A DNA stretch of 64,000 nucleotides from Cololabis saira (Eukaryota > Chordata > Actinopteri > Beloniformes > Belonidae): positions 14,966,690 through 15,030,689 of the forward strand of contig NC_084601.1 of NCBI RefSeq assembly GCF_033807715.1, written 5' to 3'. Below are positions 37,201-46,210 of this stretch, one piece after another. The notes under the pieces are model-generated. The model worked only from the letters and a program-made list of their open reading frames with translations, was not told the DNA's origin and ran no database searches. The first letter of the stretch is position 1. Each line of letters begins with the position of its first letter. The translations under genes and the position numbers were made by a program.

Positions 37201-40200
37201 GTGCGCGTGCATGTGTTCTTTGTGTGTACATAAAAGTTGAGCAATCTGGGCATTTCTATGGCTCATATGAGTTATTAGTCCCTTGTTGGCATTAAACATG
37301 TCCTGATCAGAATGCAGTCAATGTAACATCTGCTTCACAGCAGAAACACAAATAATTAAGTATTTTATTCAACTTAAATATATATTTGGGATATCAAAGC
37401 GTAAAAATGGCCGGTAGTCATCCAACCTTTCAACTGGTCTATCTGAAATATTATCACAGTTTTATCTGTTTGTATCTCAGTAAATAAACTAACAAATGAA
37501 TAATGGATAGTCACTTAAACTTTAGTAAAACAACAAGACTAGAGGAGCTTAAGACTTTTGCAGAGTACTTTATATTTAGGTCCTGTTTTCATTTGTAACT
37601 AGGGGTTGATTTGGCCAGGAAATCCATTTACTTGACTATTAAAATAACTTGTCTCTCATTTGAGGCTCTCTGATTCAGAACAGCTCCATTTGATTTTTGT
37701 TTTGTCAGTTGGTTTGTTTTGTTGATTACTTTCTTTCTTGAGAACACTTAATAGCCTCTAACTGATTGTATTATATACGCAGTAATTGCAGTTGCTGCAC
37801 TGGCAAGTAGTACAGCGACTACCTGAGTTTGAAAATGTATAGTTCAGTGACATTTATAGACCAGACTAAGTCGAAGCATCAAGCAGCTTCTTCATGAACT
37901 TTAATCACAACTTTAAATACTCCTGCATTCCCCGCATCTCAGAAAGATCTAGTTGAAACTCTTCTGCTTTAGGTTTTTTGCTTTAGTATTAACAGAAAAT
38001 GATCAGAAGTTATATGGTTCCCTTAACTTAAAGAAATGAGATAATAATGCTCTATGAATACCTTGATTAACATTCTACATCCAGACGAGGAAATCTGACT
38101 TCTTACTGGTACTGTCAGAGGTTGGAAGTTTAACGTTATATTTGTCCCCGAGTGAACCATCCCAGGAGCAACAGCGGTTCTGCCACAACAAAAACAAAAT
38201 ATTAGTGAAACTAGAATAAAACCGAGCACCCAACAGGTTTGCAGCGTGACCTGGACACCCAAGCGGCTGTTGCATATTTATGGTTTAACATCTAATGTTT
38301 TAACATCTAAGGCTGGTTCAGCGCATAATTCTTGTTACACAAATGTCATTGAAAACTTTTATCTTCTGAGAATTAAAAACATGTATAATGTATCATCCTA
38401 AAAGAGAGCTGCTATTTCATGCCATAATCTTCCAGCCCTGAGGATATTTCTTCAACACTTCTCAGAAACACATTTGCTTGCGGATTTTCTTTCTTGCATG
38501 GGCCCAGATTTTATTTCATTTATGTTATTTATCACAAACATCAATGCTGCTGTTGTTCCTTCATCCGTAGAACAATCCTCGCCCCGTGAATTACCAGTTC
38601 CAGCAGAACCTGGATTACTACAAAACAAGAGGAGCTGACCTGATGAACAAGACACGGTGAAATATTAACAGTTAAACACAAACTGCATGCATTAGGAATC
38701 TGCACATTTGTATTTTTTCATGCAAAACATATGGGTTTATATGTCTTTTAGAATGAGAGTCAACCCCAGCAGAGTTGAGGTTGCTGTATAAATGTTAGGG
38801 TTATATGTTGGCACATCCTTTTTACTTGTCTTTTTGTTTTTCATCACCATCTTGTTCCATTTCTTTTCCAATAAAGTAGATAACATGGAAACATGAAACT
38901 TTAGATTAAGATAGTCCTAAATACCACTACTTCTGAGAGTCCAGAACTTGATGTTTTACATCAATAGATGGCAGTATAATGGCCAAGTTTACATTTTCTC
39001 AAGTATCTAATCTAAAGACACACATTTCTTGTATCATTTCTTTCCCTGTATGATTAGTGTATTTTTATGTGAAATTATTTTCTAGGGCTACCAAATAATG
39101 TGGCCAGTTTCATTAGCTGTTTTCTAATGACTTAGTTGAAGCTCAGTTAAAAAGCAGTGTCTGATTTTCATTAGTCAGTGTTCAGTCAATTATGATTTAT
39201 TGTTACTTTTGTCAGTTTCAAGTTATTTCAGCGACCATTATGGGTTTTTCTTTCTTTAATAGGATGGTTTAAACAAATCTTAATCAAACATTAAACTTGT
39301 GTAAATAAGAAGCTACGTCAGGCTACTAGATTTCAAAAGTCCCCAGAGCACCTTTTAAGTAGTGAGTACTTAGGATTACATTTTTTGTGTAAACGTACAT
39401 GATTGTGCAGGTAGCTCTTTGATATGTTGTTTTAATAAAATAAATTATAAATAAGATATGAGCTTTATATAAGCAGACATGTTTATTTACCATTTCCTTT
39501 TTGGTCTAATTTCTAATCTGATATTTGTATCTTCTTACAGTTTAAGCCAACTAACAAATATTATGATTTGATGAATAGATTATTCAAGAGCTCCTTCTTG
39601 TAAGTGCTTCCTTGTGAGATGAGATGTCGGATAGTTTATTTACTCTCTTAAGATGCAGTAAGATGCAGACTCCTTGCTAGTTCCTGAGCATGTGTCATGA
39701 TAGAGGAGCTTAAGTCTGCTCAGTATTTCCCTCTCCTCCTCAACTTCCTTCAGTGTGCATGTCTTCTCTGCCCTTCCAGGTCTGGTACCAAACCCGCTCC
39801 CCTCAACATCAACAAGGTCTCCAGCAGCCTGTTGAGCTTTGGCAGGAAGCTCATCGCTCCGGCCATGTCGTCCAGCGGCGTTAACCCCATCAACAGTGAA
39901 GTGCACTCATCCCCGCCCACCTTCTCGTCACTGTCTCCTCCCCCGGCACCTGCGCCCACTTTTCAACACCCACTGGCTGAGCCTCCTGCTCCCACGCAGA
40001 TGCAGGATAAGGCCCAGACCCAGCACTACCGCCTGCTCAAGTCCGAGAGCATGCCCGTCCACCTCGGCAAAGGTGAGCAGCAGGATGTGAATGGATTCAG
40101 TCCAGGAGAGAGTGCAATCTCACGTTTCTACTAGGGCTGTTCGATTAATCGATTTTAAATCGTAATCGCGATTATGTAATTAGAACAATGTTAAAACGTG

Positions 40201-43082
40201 AAAATCGTTGTCTGCACACATATTAATGATTGATACCATATTAATGATTGATGGAAATACCTCTCAATAACCTGCGACAAGTGCCCCATCGGAGAGGCTC
40301 TTTAGTGTAGGAGGAGGCGTTGTAACATGCCACCGGGCTGCAAAAAACTTGCAAATGTGAATAGCAAATGTAATGACTGACATTACACACCTCTACCTCC
40401 TTCATGGGTTGCATTATTATTTAGCATGCAAAGACCCAGTTTAGTTTAATTAGAAAATGTCTTGTTTTATTTAATTGGAAATATAACTTACTGTATGTTT
40501 GCAAGTGCTGATTTGATTTTTTTTTTCCAGAGATAAAACTTTATATTTTATTTTATTTTTTAAAACTTTTTTTCAACTTATTTTACAGAGTTTTGCACTT
40601 TATTCATTCATTTTTGGTTTAATAAGAGCAAAGTTTGCACTTAAAGCCCAATGGGGCAAATGTTCAATAAAAAAACAGCATATTTGAAATCATTTCTTTG
40701 CCTTTTGTCAATTCACAAAATAATCGTAATCGAAAATCGGATTTTGAGGGAAAAAAATCGAGATTTTATTTTTGGGCAAAATCGAACAGCCCTAGTTTCT
40801 ACCATTTACTAATGTCTCTTTTGTTGGCTGTGACGTAAACGGGGAACTAGTGTTTTCCTGAACGTGTTCAGTCGTTGTGTCTCTGTGCTCGTGGCAGTAT
40901 CAGCTTTGATTCTCCTGTTTGTTAGATGGAATTTCAGGTGCAGTGTCTCATGGCTCTCTTCCAGCACAGACTCATACTGACACACAAGGTAACTGCTGCC
41001 ATGGCAACTGCTTGTGTGATAAGCACCCCAGTTTAACCCCGCTTATGTCACTGCCGCTGTATTTTTAAACACAAGGTGTGTTATTCACTGCTTTTTTATT
41101 TGTTTATTCATTTGTATTTATTTTTTGTCCTCTTGCTGCTGCTACACACGTTTTAAAGTAAACGGGGAGGCGCTTCTATCAACATGTAATGCTGTATTGT
41201 GACCAGCAGAGGGCGCTCACAGCCTGGATGTAACTAAGTCCTCTGTTGGGGCTCAGGAGAAGCTGTCACGTGTTTTTGAGTTTGTTTCCGTGTCACAACA
41301 GCTGTGAATACTGATATGGATTGTTTTGACAAGCTTGTGTCCACTCATTTGGACTGGCATTGTTAAATTAAAGGAAATTGACTGACACAAATGTTCCACT
41401 CTAATTTCCATTTGAATGAAGGGTTTTAAAGATAATGAGCACTATTGGTAGAGCCGTATTAGGAGCTCTGAGCCATCGCTATTATCATTTATAATACATA
41501 TTCAAATGACTAACTTCAAGTCTCTTTGGCTGTCTAGTATTCCTCTTTTTTTATTTAAATGTTTTTAGATTATGAAAATTAAGTTGAATTTTAACTGTTG
41601 TAAAGGGAAATGGAGTATGATCATAGATTTCCCCTCGTGGTTCATTTTTCCATGTTGAGCACCAGCCCCGTCCTCTCCGCTTCTCTCAATCCGTGTGTCG
41701 CTCTCTCTCAGGCCAAAGCTCAAGGACGGTCAGCTCCTCCCCCAGCATCGAGAGTCTCCCTGGGGGGAGAGGTCCAGCCACCTCCTCCCCACCTCTGACT
41801 CTCTCCAAAGACGGTGATGTCAGCACCTCGTCTCCTCCCCTCTCCGCCACCAAGAAAGACTCTTTCTTTGCCATCACACGCTCTCGCTCCCATAGTAAGA
41901 CTATGGGCAAGAAAGAGACGGTGAGCTGTTGAACCTGCTGTATGTTCAAGTCTACATGTGGTTCCGTTTCTTTTCCCTTCTATTTGTCTCACTCGTTCAT
42001 CTTTTTCAGTATTGTGCCTTATATTGTGTGGGTGTGTGTGTGTGTGGGTGTGGTGCTCACAGGAGGAGGACCTTGAAGCCCAAGTCTCTTTCCTTCAAGG
42101 CCAGATTAACGACCTGGAGGCCATGAGCAAGTACTGCGCCAAGATGATGAATACACACATCTGTGAGTTCGCCTGCAGGTCTTCAAGTCTCCGTGTTCAT
42201 CTTTCGGATCCAAAAACACAAGCTCAACTTGCGATAAAAGCCTAAAATTGCTTCCTGTTTTTAAGAGACTGTTGGTGTCATTTTTTTATTGTATGTTAGT
42301 TTCATCTAGCACTTTAATCCAAATAGGGGCATACATTAAAAAACTGAAGTTTAGTTCATCTTAATAACAGTCAGGTTCAAGTTTTGTGTCCTTAAGGGTA
42401 GGGCTGGGGATCGATTCAAATGTCAAGAATCGATTCCGATTCTTAAGATTCAGAATCGATTATCAAGATTTGATTCGATTCGATTCCGATATTGATTTGG
42501 GTTAGTGTTATTAAAACTGTTTTTTTGAGCTGTTGCATGAATTATATGACTGTAGTTATGCAAAATATTACTACTAGTATTATATTGAGATTCAGCAGCA
42601 AGTATCGGCAGCTAATGATGCTGTAAGGACCAATCAGCTCCCAGAATGCTGATAGAACTGCTTTCAGAAACATCATGTGGGTCAGAATTATCAAACAGAT
42701 CCAGGGAGGAAACAGAGTCGTATGAAATCGGTTTTATTTTTTCCCACATTCCGTTTTTATTTGTTTCATTTTCGGTCTATTTTGTTTTTTAATTTTTGAG
42801 CATTTGGTTTTTAGCCTTTTTTGCAAATGTAACCCCAAGACAGTATATAAAGTAATGAAATATAGACAATTTATGCAATTATAACCTAACACTTTAATGT
42901 TTTCATACCTTTAAACATATTTAAAGGCAAAAACATGGCACCAGTTATTCTCGTGTCCAACAAAACATTCCTTTTTTGGGGATAAACAAAAAAATAACCA
43001 AAAGTTGTAATGTAATGATGAAAAACAAAAATACATAAATAAATAAAATTAAAAAAAAAAAAAAAAAAAAAAAAACCCAAAC

Positions 43083-43114
<32 letters not shown>

Positions 43115-45280
43115 AAATAAATAAAAAATCGATCTTTAGACACATGAATCGATTTTTAGGAATTAATATGAGAATTGATTTAGAATTGGGAAATCGATTT
43201 TTTCCACACAGGCCTACTTAAGGGAACAGGTCATGTAATTGCTGGATGCACATCTCCGTGATGGACTTGTACGTCTTTCTCTGCAGGTAAAATCCAAGAA
43301 GTGATTCTCCAAGAACACCTGGAGAAAGAGGATGAAGTGTTGGTGTCCCTGGCTGGACTCAAGCAGGTGTGTGGTGCAGCAGATCTTTGCATCACGGCTC
43401 TGTAACTGTCCGTTGTGGTTGCTTCACTCTGTGGCCCCTCATCCTGCCAGATCAAAGACATCCTAAAGGGGGCGCTGCGCTTCAACCAGAGCCAGCTGGA
43501 GGCCGAGGAGAACGAAGAGATCACCATCGCCGATGATCACTACACCTCCACAGCGGCGGCCGAAACTGCTCTGAACGCCATCAATCACCTCAGCCAGCGC
43601 CGGCAAGAGGCCGACGCCAGACGGAGCGGAGACTCTGATCTGGATGGGAGCACAGACGAGAAAGAAGAGGAACCAGTGACGACATCACCTGAGCAACAGG
43701 TCAGGAGTCCGGGGGTGGTCGTCTTAGCCGCTGGAAATGATTGTTCTGAGCTAAAGGGGACCTATTATGGCATTTAATGTCTATTTTAAACAGGCCTTGA
43801 ATGTCTTAAAAACAAGATTTTGATTGTTTTTTCTATATAAATTAGAAATTCAGCCTCTGGGCCATGTCTTTATCTTTACCGTTTCTAACCTCATTATCTA
43901 TGCTGGAGTGGGCGGGGCTATGATAATGAGGCACTGTGCTGATTGGCTGCCTGAATGACGCGATACACCGCTACGAAAAAATGGCAGAAGCTCCGGCCGG
44001 CGGAGTTAAGCCTGAATTATGGTTCTGCGTTAAATCGTTGGTGTAACGCGGAACCATAAATCAGCCTTTACACCGTGTCATGCATGTGATCCGAGCGTCA
44101 GCGACAAAATCAATTCCATTGCTTTATTTTCTATTGGACTGTCCTAACTGGCCGCAGCGACGCAGCGCGCTGTTTTGAGCTGAACATTTGTCGGATGCCC
44201 TGCTTCTATTTCCTTCCTGTCGCTCGCGTTGAAAGCCGGTTGAAAGCGCTGTAGGAAACGGATGAGGAACGGCTGATCCAGTTAGTTGAAATGAGAAATT
44301 ATCTCTATGATACCTCCTCATTTCACTACCAAAACCTCAATAAAGAGGCGATAGTCGGACGCTCGCATGCAGTTACACGGTTTTATAGTTGTGGGCGTGG
44401 TTTCACGCATCGGAGGCCAAACCTCTGCTCCTGTCATGACGTCACGACAGGAGCAGAATCTGAACGGCTCATAGAAGCCACATCACACTGGATGGCTCAT
44501 CCGGGCGGCTGTACAGACACTGCAGAATTTGGTTGCTTTCCTCCTTCTCTGAGTTGTCAGGCTGAGGGGAGACCACTTTATATATGTTAAAGCAAGAAAA
44601 AACGTGTTTTTCATAATAGGTCCCCTTTAACTGTTATTCAGTCTTTATACTTGTTTGAAATTGCTTTGCTTTAATTGTTTTGACCTTTTGATTCACAATT
44701 CAGGAATTTTCACGTGTATAACACTCTTCAAGTTCAAACTTAACCGTGTTTACAACAGTAATAATTACTTTTTTTATTGCTTTATATGCAAAGTCACTAA
44801 ATATGTAGCAAATGGTGATAAAACCATGGATATAAAACACAGAATTATGCAGGATAATACAGGCGCTGCATTATGAAATTGTGTTCAATTGTTGTCCACA
44901 AGGAAAACATGTTTGCATGTTTGTTGACGTTAAACGTTGCATCACTGGAGTTTTTTATGTGCAGAACGTTTACCTGTTGATCTCGTGTGTAGGTGGCATC
45001 ATCTCTGGGCTCGGAGGGTAAGAACTGGGACGACTACATCCTTGTGTCTCAGGAGGGAGACCTGCAGGCCGATGGCGGAGGAGGAAGAAAGGGCACGTCA
45101 GAGCTCACTCCTCCGATCAGACGAGGGCGCGGCATGGTGCGAATAGAACCTGAAGGTGGACCTGGGACTTTTCACGACCCCCTGATGGCCGGCACGCCCT
45201 CCGGCTCCTCCAGCCCAGACGAGGGCTCCACCCACAGCAAGGACTCTGACTTTACCATCGTTAACCCCAATGACCTGTGA
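27773..45280 (+). CDS. tbc1d5: TBC1 domain family member 5, Rab7 GAP (whole coding span, 20 exons)
   Basis: TBC1D5 turns off Rab7 on endosomes, binds retromer through VPS29, and binds ATG8 proteins during autophagy. Twenty coding exons, all GT/AG with matching phases, give 846 aa (human 795 from memory). Visible features: LIR1 motif W56-D-D-L59; the VPS29-contacting NNPL loop (136-139); TBC domain with arginine finger R166 in IKQDVFRT and glutamine finger Q201 in YKQGMHEL; a Ser/Pro-rich middle; a coiled-coil stretch EEDLEAQVSFLQGQ (from 609); and C-terminal LIR2 with DFTIV (837-841). Catalytic residues are intact, so it should be an active GAP. The start ATG at 27773 gives a protein start aligning with human (ETRHPLQ). 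It is convergent with plcl2 and in tandem with satb1. Confidence 0.96.
28560..29010 (+). mobile_element. Decayed Tc1/mariner-like transposase
   Basis: Frame fragments read LTNKHFTFLGRSNRHHVLWT, then VQKPKSGMA, then HLHFCDG, and finally WLRKK and WPACSPEL in other frames. The order matches a DD34E-type transposase widely dispersed in fish. Multiple stops and shifts. It lies in tbc1d5 intron 1 of the coding part. Confidence 0.65.
29115..29695. mobile_element. TTAA-flanked inverted-repeat element carrying a minisatellite
   Basis: The left end TTAAAGGAGCCGTCTGTAAG and the right end (reverse complement) TTAAAGGAGCTGTATGTAAG differ at two bases. TTAA on both sides would fit a piggyBac-type target, although class is uncertain. 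No transposase frame. It contains the 4 x 50 bp tandem repeat. Confidence 0.65.
29301..29500. repeat. Perfect 50-bp tandem repeat, four copies
   Basis: The unit starts GAAACAATACTGACTTGGTG and ends TGGAGCTTCA. Copies at 29301, 29351, 29401 and 29451 are identical to the base, implying recent expansion or an assembly artefact. Confidence 0.97.
30595..30652 (+). CDS. tbc1d5: tbc1d5 coding exon 2
   Basis: Acceptor TAATCAG|GAGG, donor ACAG|GTAAGT, residues 34-53. Encodes SLDSSPFPQPQSTFFTYR, equal to the human TLDSEGTFNSYR region. Confidence 0.85.
30824..30932 (+). CDS. tbc1d5: tbc1d5 coding exon 3 (LIR1)
   Basis: Acceptor TGTGCAG|GAAAG, donor TGGAAG|GTAACT, residues 53-89. Encodes KEWDDLF, the first LC3-interacting motif, and GINGRLRSSRFRSVCWK, the start of the TBC domain. 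Confidence 0.95.
31028..31760 (-). mobile_element. LINE 3' end
   Basis: On the - strand, near 31660-31500, frames read FSVYGITLWNNLDESVKVC then KNIRLFKR, a C-terminal LINE ORF2 signature. A (TTTGA)n tail starts at 31028, as in the LINE at 18318. An (AAT)n run is embedded. The insertion stops within about 20-70 bp of tbc1d5 exon 4. Confidence 0.7.
31213..31258. repeat. (AAT)n microsatellite
   Basis: About 15 AAT units inside the LINE tail. Confidence 0.95.
31776..31865 (+). CDS. tbc1d5: tbc1d5 coding exon 4
   Basis: Acceptor TCTGCAG|TTGTAC, donor GAGATG|GTGAGG, phase 0, residues 90-119: LYLEALPEDKGQWI then KTKELRAQYEKIKEM. LINE-derived DNA reaches almost to its acceptor. Confidence 0.94.
32645..32719 (+). 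CDS. tbc1d5: tbc1d5 coding exon 5 (VPS29-binding loop)
   Basis: Acceptor TTGCAG|CACATC, donor AAGGG|GTGAGA, residues 120-144. Encodes HITNPRK and GVNNPLSQDEG; the NNPL loop contacts VPS29 in the known retromer structures. Confidence 0.95.
33557..33624 (+). CDS. tbc1d5: tbc1d5 coding exon 6 (arginine finger)
   Basis: Acceptor CGTCCAG|AGCCTG, donor GAAC|GTATGC, residues 145-167. Encodes SLWNKFFQDKELKGMIKQDV then FR; R166 is the catalytic arginine of the TBC IxxDxxRT motif. Confidence 0.95.
33717..33819 (+). CDS. tbc1d5: tbc1d5 coding exon 7 (glutamine finger)
   Basis: Only a 92-bp intron before it. Acceptor TTTCTAAG|ATTCCC, donor AACAG|GTAAGA, residues 167-201. Encodes TFPEIRYFQ and LFCYARENEQLLYKQ, with Q201 as the second catalytic finger. 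Confidence 0.95.
34218..34306 (+). CDS. tbc1d5: tbc1d5 coding exon 8
   Basis: Acceptor TCTGCAG|GGGATG, donor CCCCAG|GTCAGT, phase 2, residues 202-231: GMHELLAPIVFVLHCDHQAF then QHASE. Core TBC helices. Confidence 0.95.
34422..34472 (+). CDS. tbc1d5: tbc1d5 coding exon 9
   Basis: A 51-bp exon, phase 2 on both sides. Acceptor TTTCTGCAG|TGAGG, donor GCCTA|GTGAGT. Encodes SEDMKCMLNPVYLEHDAY, residues 231-248. Confidence 0.93.
34585..34654 (+). CDS. tbc1d5: tbc1d5 coding exon 10
   Basis: Acceptor CACGTAG|TGCCAT, donor AGGAGG|GTGAGT, residues 248-271: AMFSQLMETAEPWFSSFERE. Confidence 0.94.
35264..35436 (+). CDS. tbc1d5: tbc1d5 coding exon 11
   Basis: Acceptor CTCCCAG|GGTAAG, donor GGCAT|GTCAGT, residues 272-329. 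Encodes IPFARPQDSGPSVAIVTKVN and LHMHLNRLEIAPQIYG. An open frame runs past the donor, but splicing at 35436 restores IRWVRLLFGREF in the next exon. Confidence 0.94.
35525..35667 (+). CDS. tbc1d5: tbc1d5 coding exon 12
   Basis: An 88-bp intron precedes it. Acceptor TTTTCAG|CCGGTG, donor GCTT|GTACGA, phase 1, residues 329-377: RWVRLLFGREFPLQDLLVVW and the YVFVAMLLYIRDA helix. Confidence 0.94.
36153..36259 (+). CDS. tbc1d5: tbc1d5 coding exon 13 (end of TBC domain)
   Basis: Acceptor TTTTTCAG|TAATCG, donor CCCAAA|GTAAGC, residues 377-412: NFQTCLGLLMHYPP and LLQKALFLRDPK. Confidence 0.95.
36260..38570 (+). other. tbc1d5: tbc1d5 intron 13, no other feature seen
   Basis: 2.3 kb of AT-rich intron without recognisable repeats or coding frames. 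Confidence 0.7.
38571..38656 (+). CDS. tbc1d5: tbc1d5 coding exon 14
   Basis: Acceptor ATCCGTAG|AACAAT, donor ACACG|GTGAAA, residues 413-441: NPRPVNYQFQQNLDYYKTRG then ADLMNK. Confidence 0.94.
39780..40072 (+). CDS. tbc1d5: tbc1d5 coding exon 15 (Ser/Pro-rich)
   Basis: Acceptor CTTCCAG|GTCTGG, donor CAAAG|GTGAGC, phase 1, residues 441-539. Encodes APLNINKVSSSLLSFGRKLI, a Pro/Ser-rich stretch, then LLKSESMPVHLGKG, matching human LMKSESMPVQLNKG. Confidence 0.94.
40132..40794. mobile_element. hAT-type MITE with perfect 8-bp target duplication
   Basis: Ends TAGGGCTGTTCGATT and its inverse. The flanking 8-mer GTTTCTAC is present at 40124-40131 and again at 40795-40802. 663 bp, no transposase, in tbc1d5 intron 15. 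Confidence 0.93.
40926..40988 (+). CDS. tbc1d5: Candidate tbc1d5 cassette exon (63 bp, in phase)
   Basis: A 63-bp segment between exons 15 and 16 has a good acceptor (CTGTTTGTTAG) and donor (AAG|GTAACT). Both flanking introns are phase 1, and the segment reads without stops in that phase, adding 21 residues (DGISGAVSHGS then LPAQTHTDTQ). It would be included or skipped without changing the frame. No homology support can be claimed here. Confidence 0.45.
41712..41920 (+). CDS. tbc1d5: tbc1d5 coding exon 16
   Basis: Acceptor TCTCTCAG|GCCAAA, donor GAGACG|GTGAGC, residues 539-608. Encodes SSSPSIESLPGGRG and ATKKDSFFAITRSRSHSKTM, both conserved with human. Confidence 0.94.
42063..42162 (+). CDS. 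tbc1d5: tbc1d5 coding exon 17 (coiled coil)
   Basis: Acceptor GCTCACAG|GAGGAG, donor ACATCT|GTGAGT, phase 1, residues 609-642: EEDLEAQVSFLQGQINDLEA then MSKYCAKMMNTHI. Confidence 0.94.
42399..43216. mobile_element. hAT-type MITE with perfect 8-bp target duplication
   Basis: Starts TAGGGCTGGGGATCGATT and ends with the imperfect inverse CACAGGCCTA. The 8-mer CTTAAGGG flanks it at 42391-42398 and 43217-43224. 818 bp with many ATCGATT motifs and a long homopolymer block. Confidence 0.93.
43049..43112. repeat. Poly(A)-poly(C)-poly(A) block
   Basis: About 25 A, CCC, AA, A, then 22 C and about 10 A, inside the hAT element. Such a run is prone to sequencing error. Confidence 0.9.
43287..43366 (+). 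CDS. tbc1d5: tbc1d5 coding exon 18
   Basis: Acceptor CTCTGCAG|GTAAAA, donor AAGCAG|GTGTGT, residues 642-668: KIQEVILQEHLEKEDEVLVS then LAGLKQ. It begins 71 bp after a hAT insertion. Confidence 0.94.
43451..43699 (+). CDS. tbc1d5: tbc1d5 coding exon 19
   Basis: Acceptor CTGCCAG|ATCAAA, donor CAACAG|GTCAGG, symmetric phase 0, residues 669-751: IKDILKGALRFNQSQLEAEE then an acidic low-complexity tail. Confidence 0.94.
44006..44070. mobile_element. Short nested MITE related to the one at 27-165
   Basis: Ends AAGCCTGAATTATGGTTCTG and the inverse GGAACCATAAATCAGCCTT, around a short GTTGGTGTAACGC core also present at 27-165. Only 65 bp. Confidence 0.65.
44424..44457. repeat. 34-bp palindrome centred on TGACGTCA
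   Basis: Two 17-bp arms match except at one pair (44436/44445). The centre (44437-44444) is the consensus CRE. It lies inside the transposon at 43753-44629. Confidence 0.95.
44993..45280 (+). CDS. tbc1d5: tbc1d5 last coding exon (LIR2)
   Basis: Acceptor CGTGTGTAG|GTGGCA, stop TGA at 45278-45280, residues 752-846. Ends DSDFTIVNPNDL, the second LC3-interacting and retromer-competing motif of human TBC1D5 (DSGFTIVSPLDI). Confidence 0.94.
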   Translation: MASSLGSEGKNWDDYILVSQEGDLQADGGGGRKGTSELTPPIRRGRGMVRIEPEGGPGTFHDPLMAGTPSGSSSPDEGSTHSKDSDFTIVNPNDL

Positions 45281-46210
45281 ATGAGCCGAGCGCCCTCTCC
45301 TCTCACATCGGCTCCGTTTCTTATGCCATACGTGGGGTGTGATAAACGAAAACAGACTTGGCGTCGAAAATTGGGACGAGCAGCTTTTGGTGATGCGCAA
45401 CTCTAACTGCTGTCAACTTCCAAAACTTGCACATGTGGACTGTGAACCTTTGAGTCACATATACCTTCTACTCTGTCTCCTTAACTGTAACCTGTGACGC
45501 CTCTGTCCTCTGAGGTGATGCTGTATGCTGACTCATCTAACTTATGCCTCTCATCATTTTGCTGGGTCATGGGAAGCATCTAACCCCCAACTTTTATTCG
45601 TGTTCCTCGTAGTTCCCTTGCTCTCCAGAGCAGAAGTCATTGAAACTGCTTTCTTGAATTGGACCTCAAACTGCAGCCTTGCTTCAGGCGAAAACTCTCT
45701 CGCTCCTTTAACTGTACTTGATTGGGAGTGTGATACTCTGGTTATGAATGGGAAGATCTGGCCATAGTGCTGCTTGTGTCTGCGTGCGTTTGTCTGTCCT
45801 CTGAGGTTCTCGTCTGATAATTAAAGAAAAGAAGGATGTTGTCCTCCTGCCAATTGTCGAGGGCAGCACTCTCTCCCTACAAAACCAGTGCCTCGGACCT
45901 AAAATCTAATTCTGTGATCTTATTCATTCTTCTTTTTTTTTTTAGTAAAATATTTTTAACCTTTATATACTTTATTTCCAAGATAAAAGTTATTAAATTA
46001 AGCAGTAAGTCTGTTTTCTTTTTGTTCGTGTTTTTAGACTTTATTTCAACTTGAACATTTTAATCTGTTTTAATGTTGAGTTCTCACGTTAGAAGTGAGT
46101 CGTTCTTGTGTTCTCTGGAAATTACGAGGCAGCGCGCAAAGATTGTCCCTCTAGCTGCCCATTCAGCTTAATTAACTCCCAGATCAATAAAACTACATCG
46201 CTCTTGCTAA
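45281..46210 (+). other. tbc1d5: Probable tbc1d5 3' untranslated region
   Basis: No coding frame. ATTAAA occurs near 45820 and AATAAA at 46186-46191, giving a likely transcript end near 46.2 kb, about 0.9 kb from the probable plcl2 transcript end on the other strand. Confidence 0.5.

Larger units (their letters stand above)
43753..44629. mobile_element. Inverted-repeat DNA transposon, non-autonomous
   Basis: The left end AAAGGGGACCTATTATG is the exact inverse of the right end CATAATAGGTCCCCTTT. TA (or CTAA/TTAA) flanks each end, so the target site is short; class not settled. The interior holds a second small MITE (44006-44070) and a 34-bp palindrome. Confidence 0.8.

Noticed and set aside
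42886..43145. Phe/Gly-rich small protein on the - strand
   Set aside because: Encoded by the poly(A)/poly(C) block of a hAT element.
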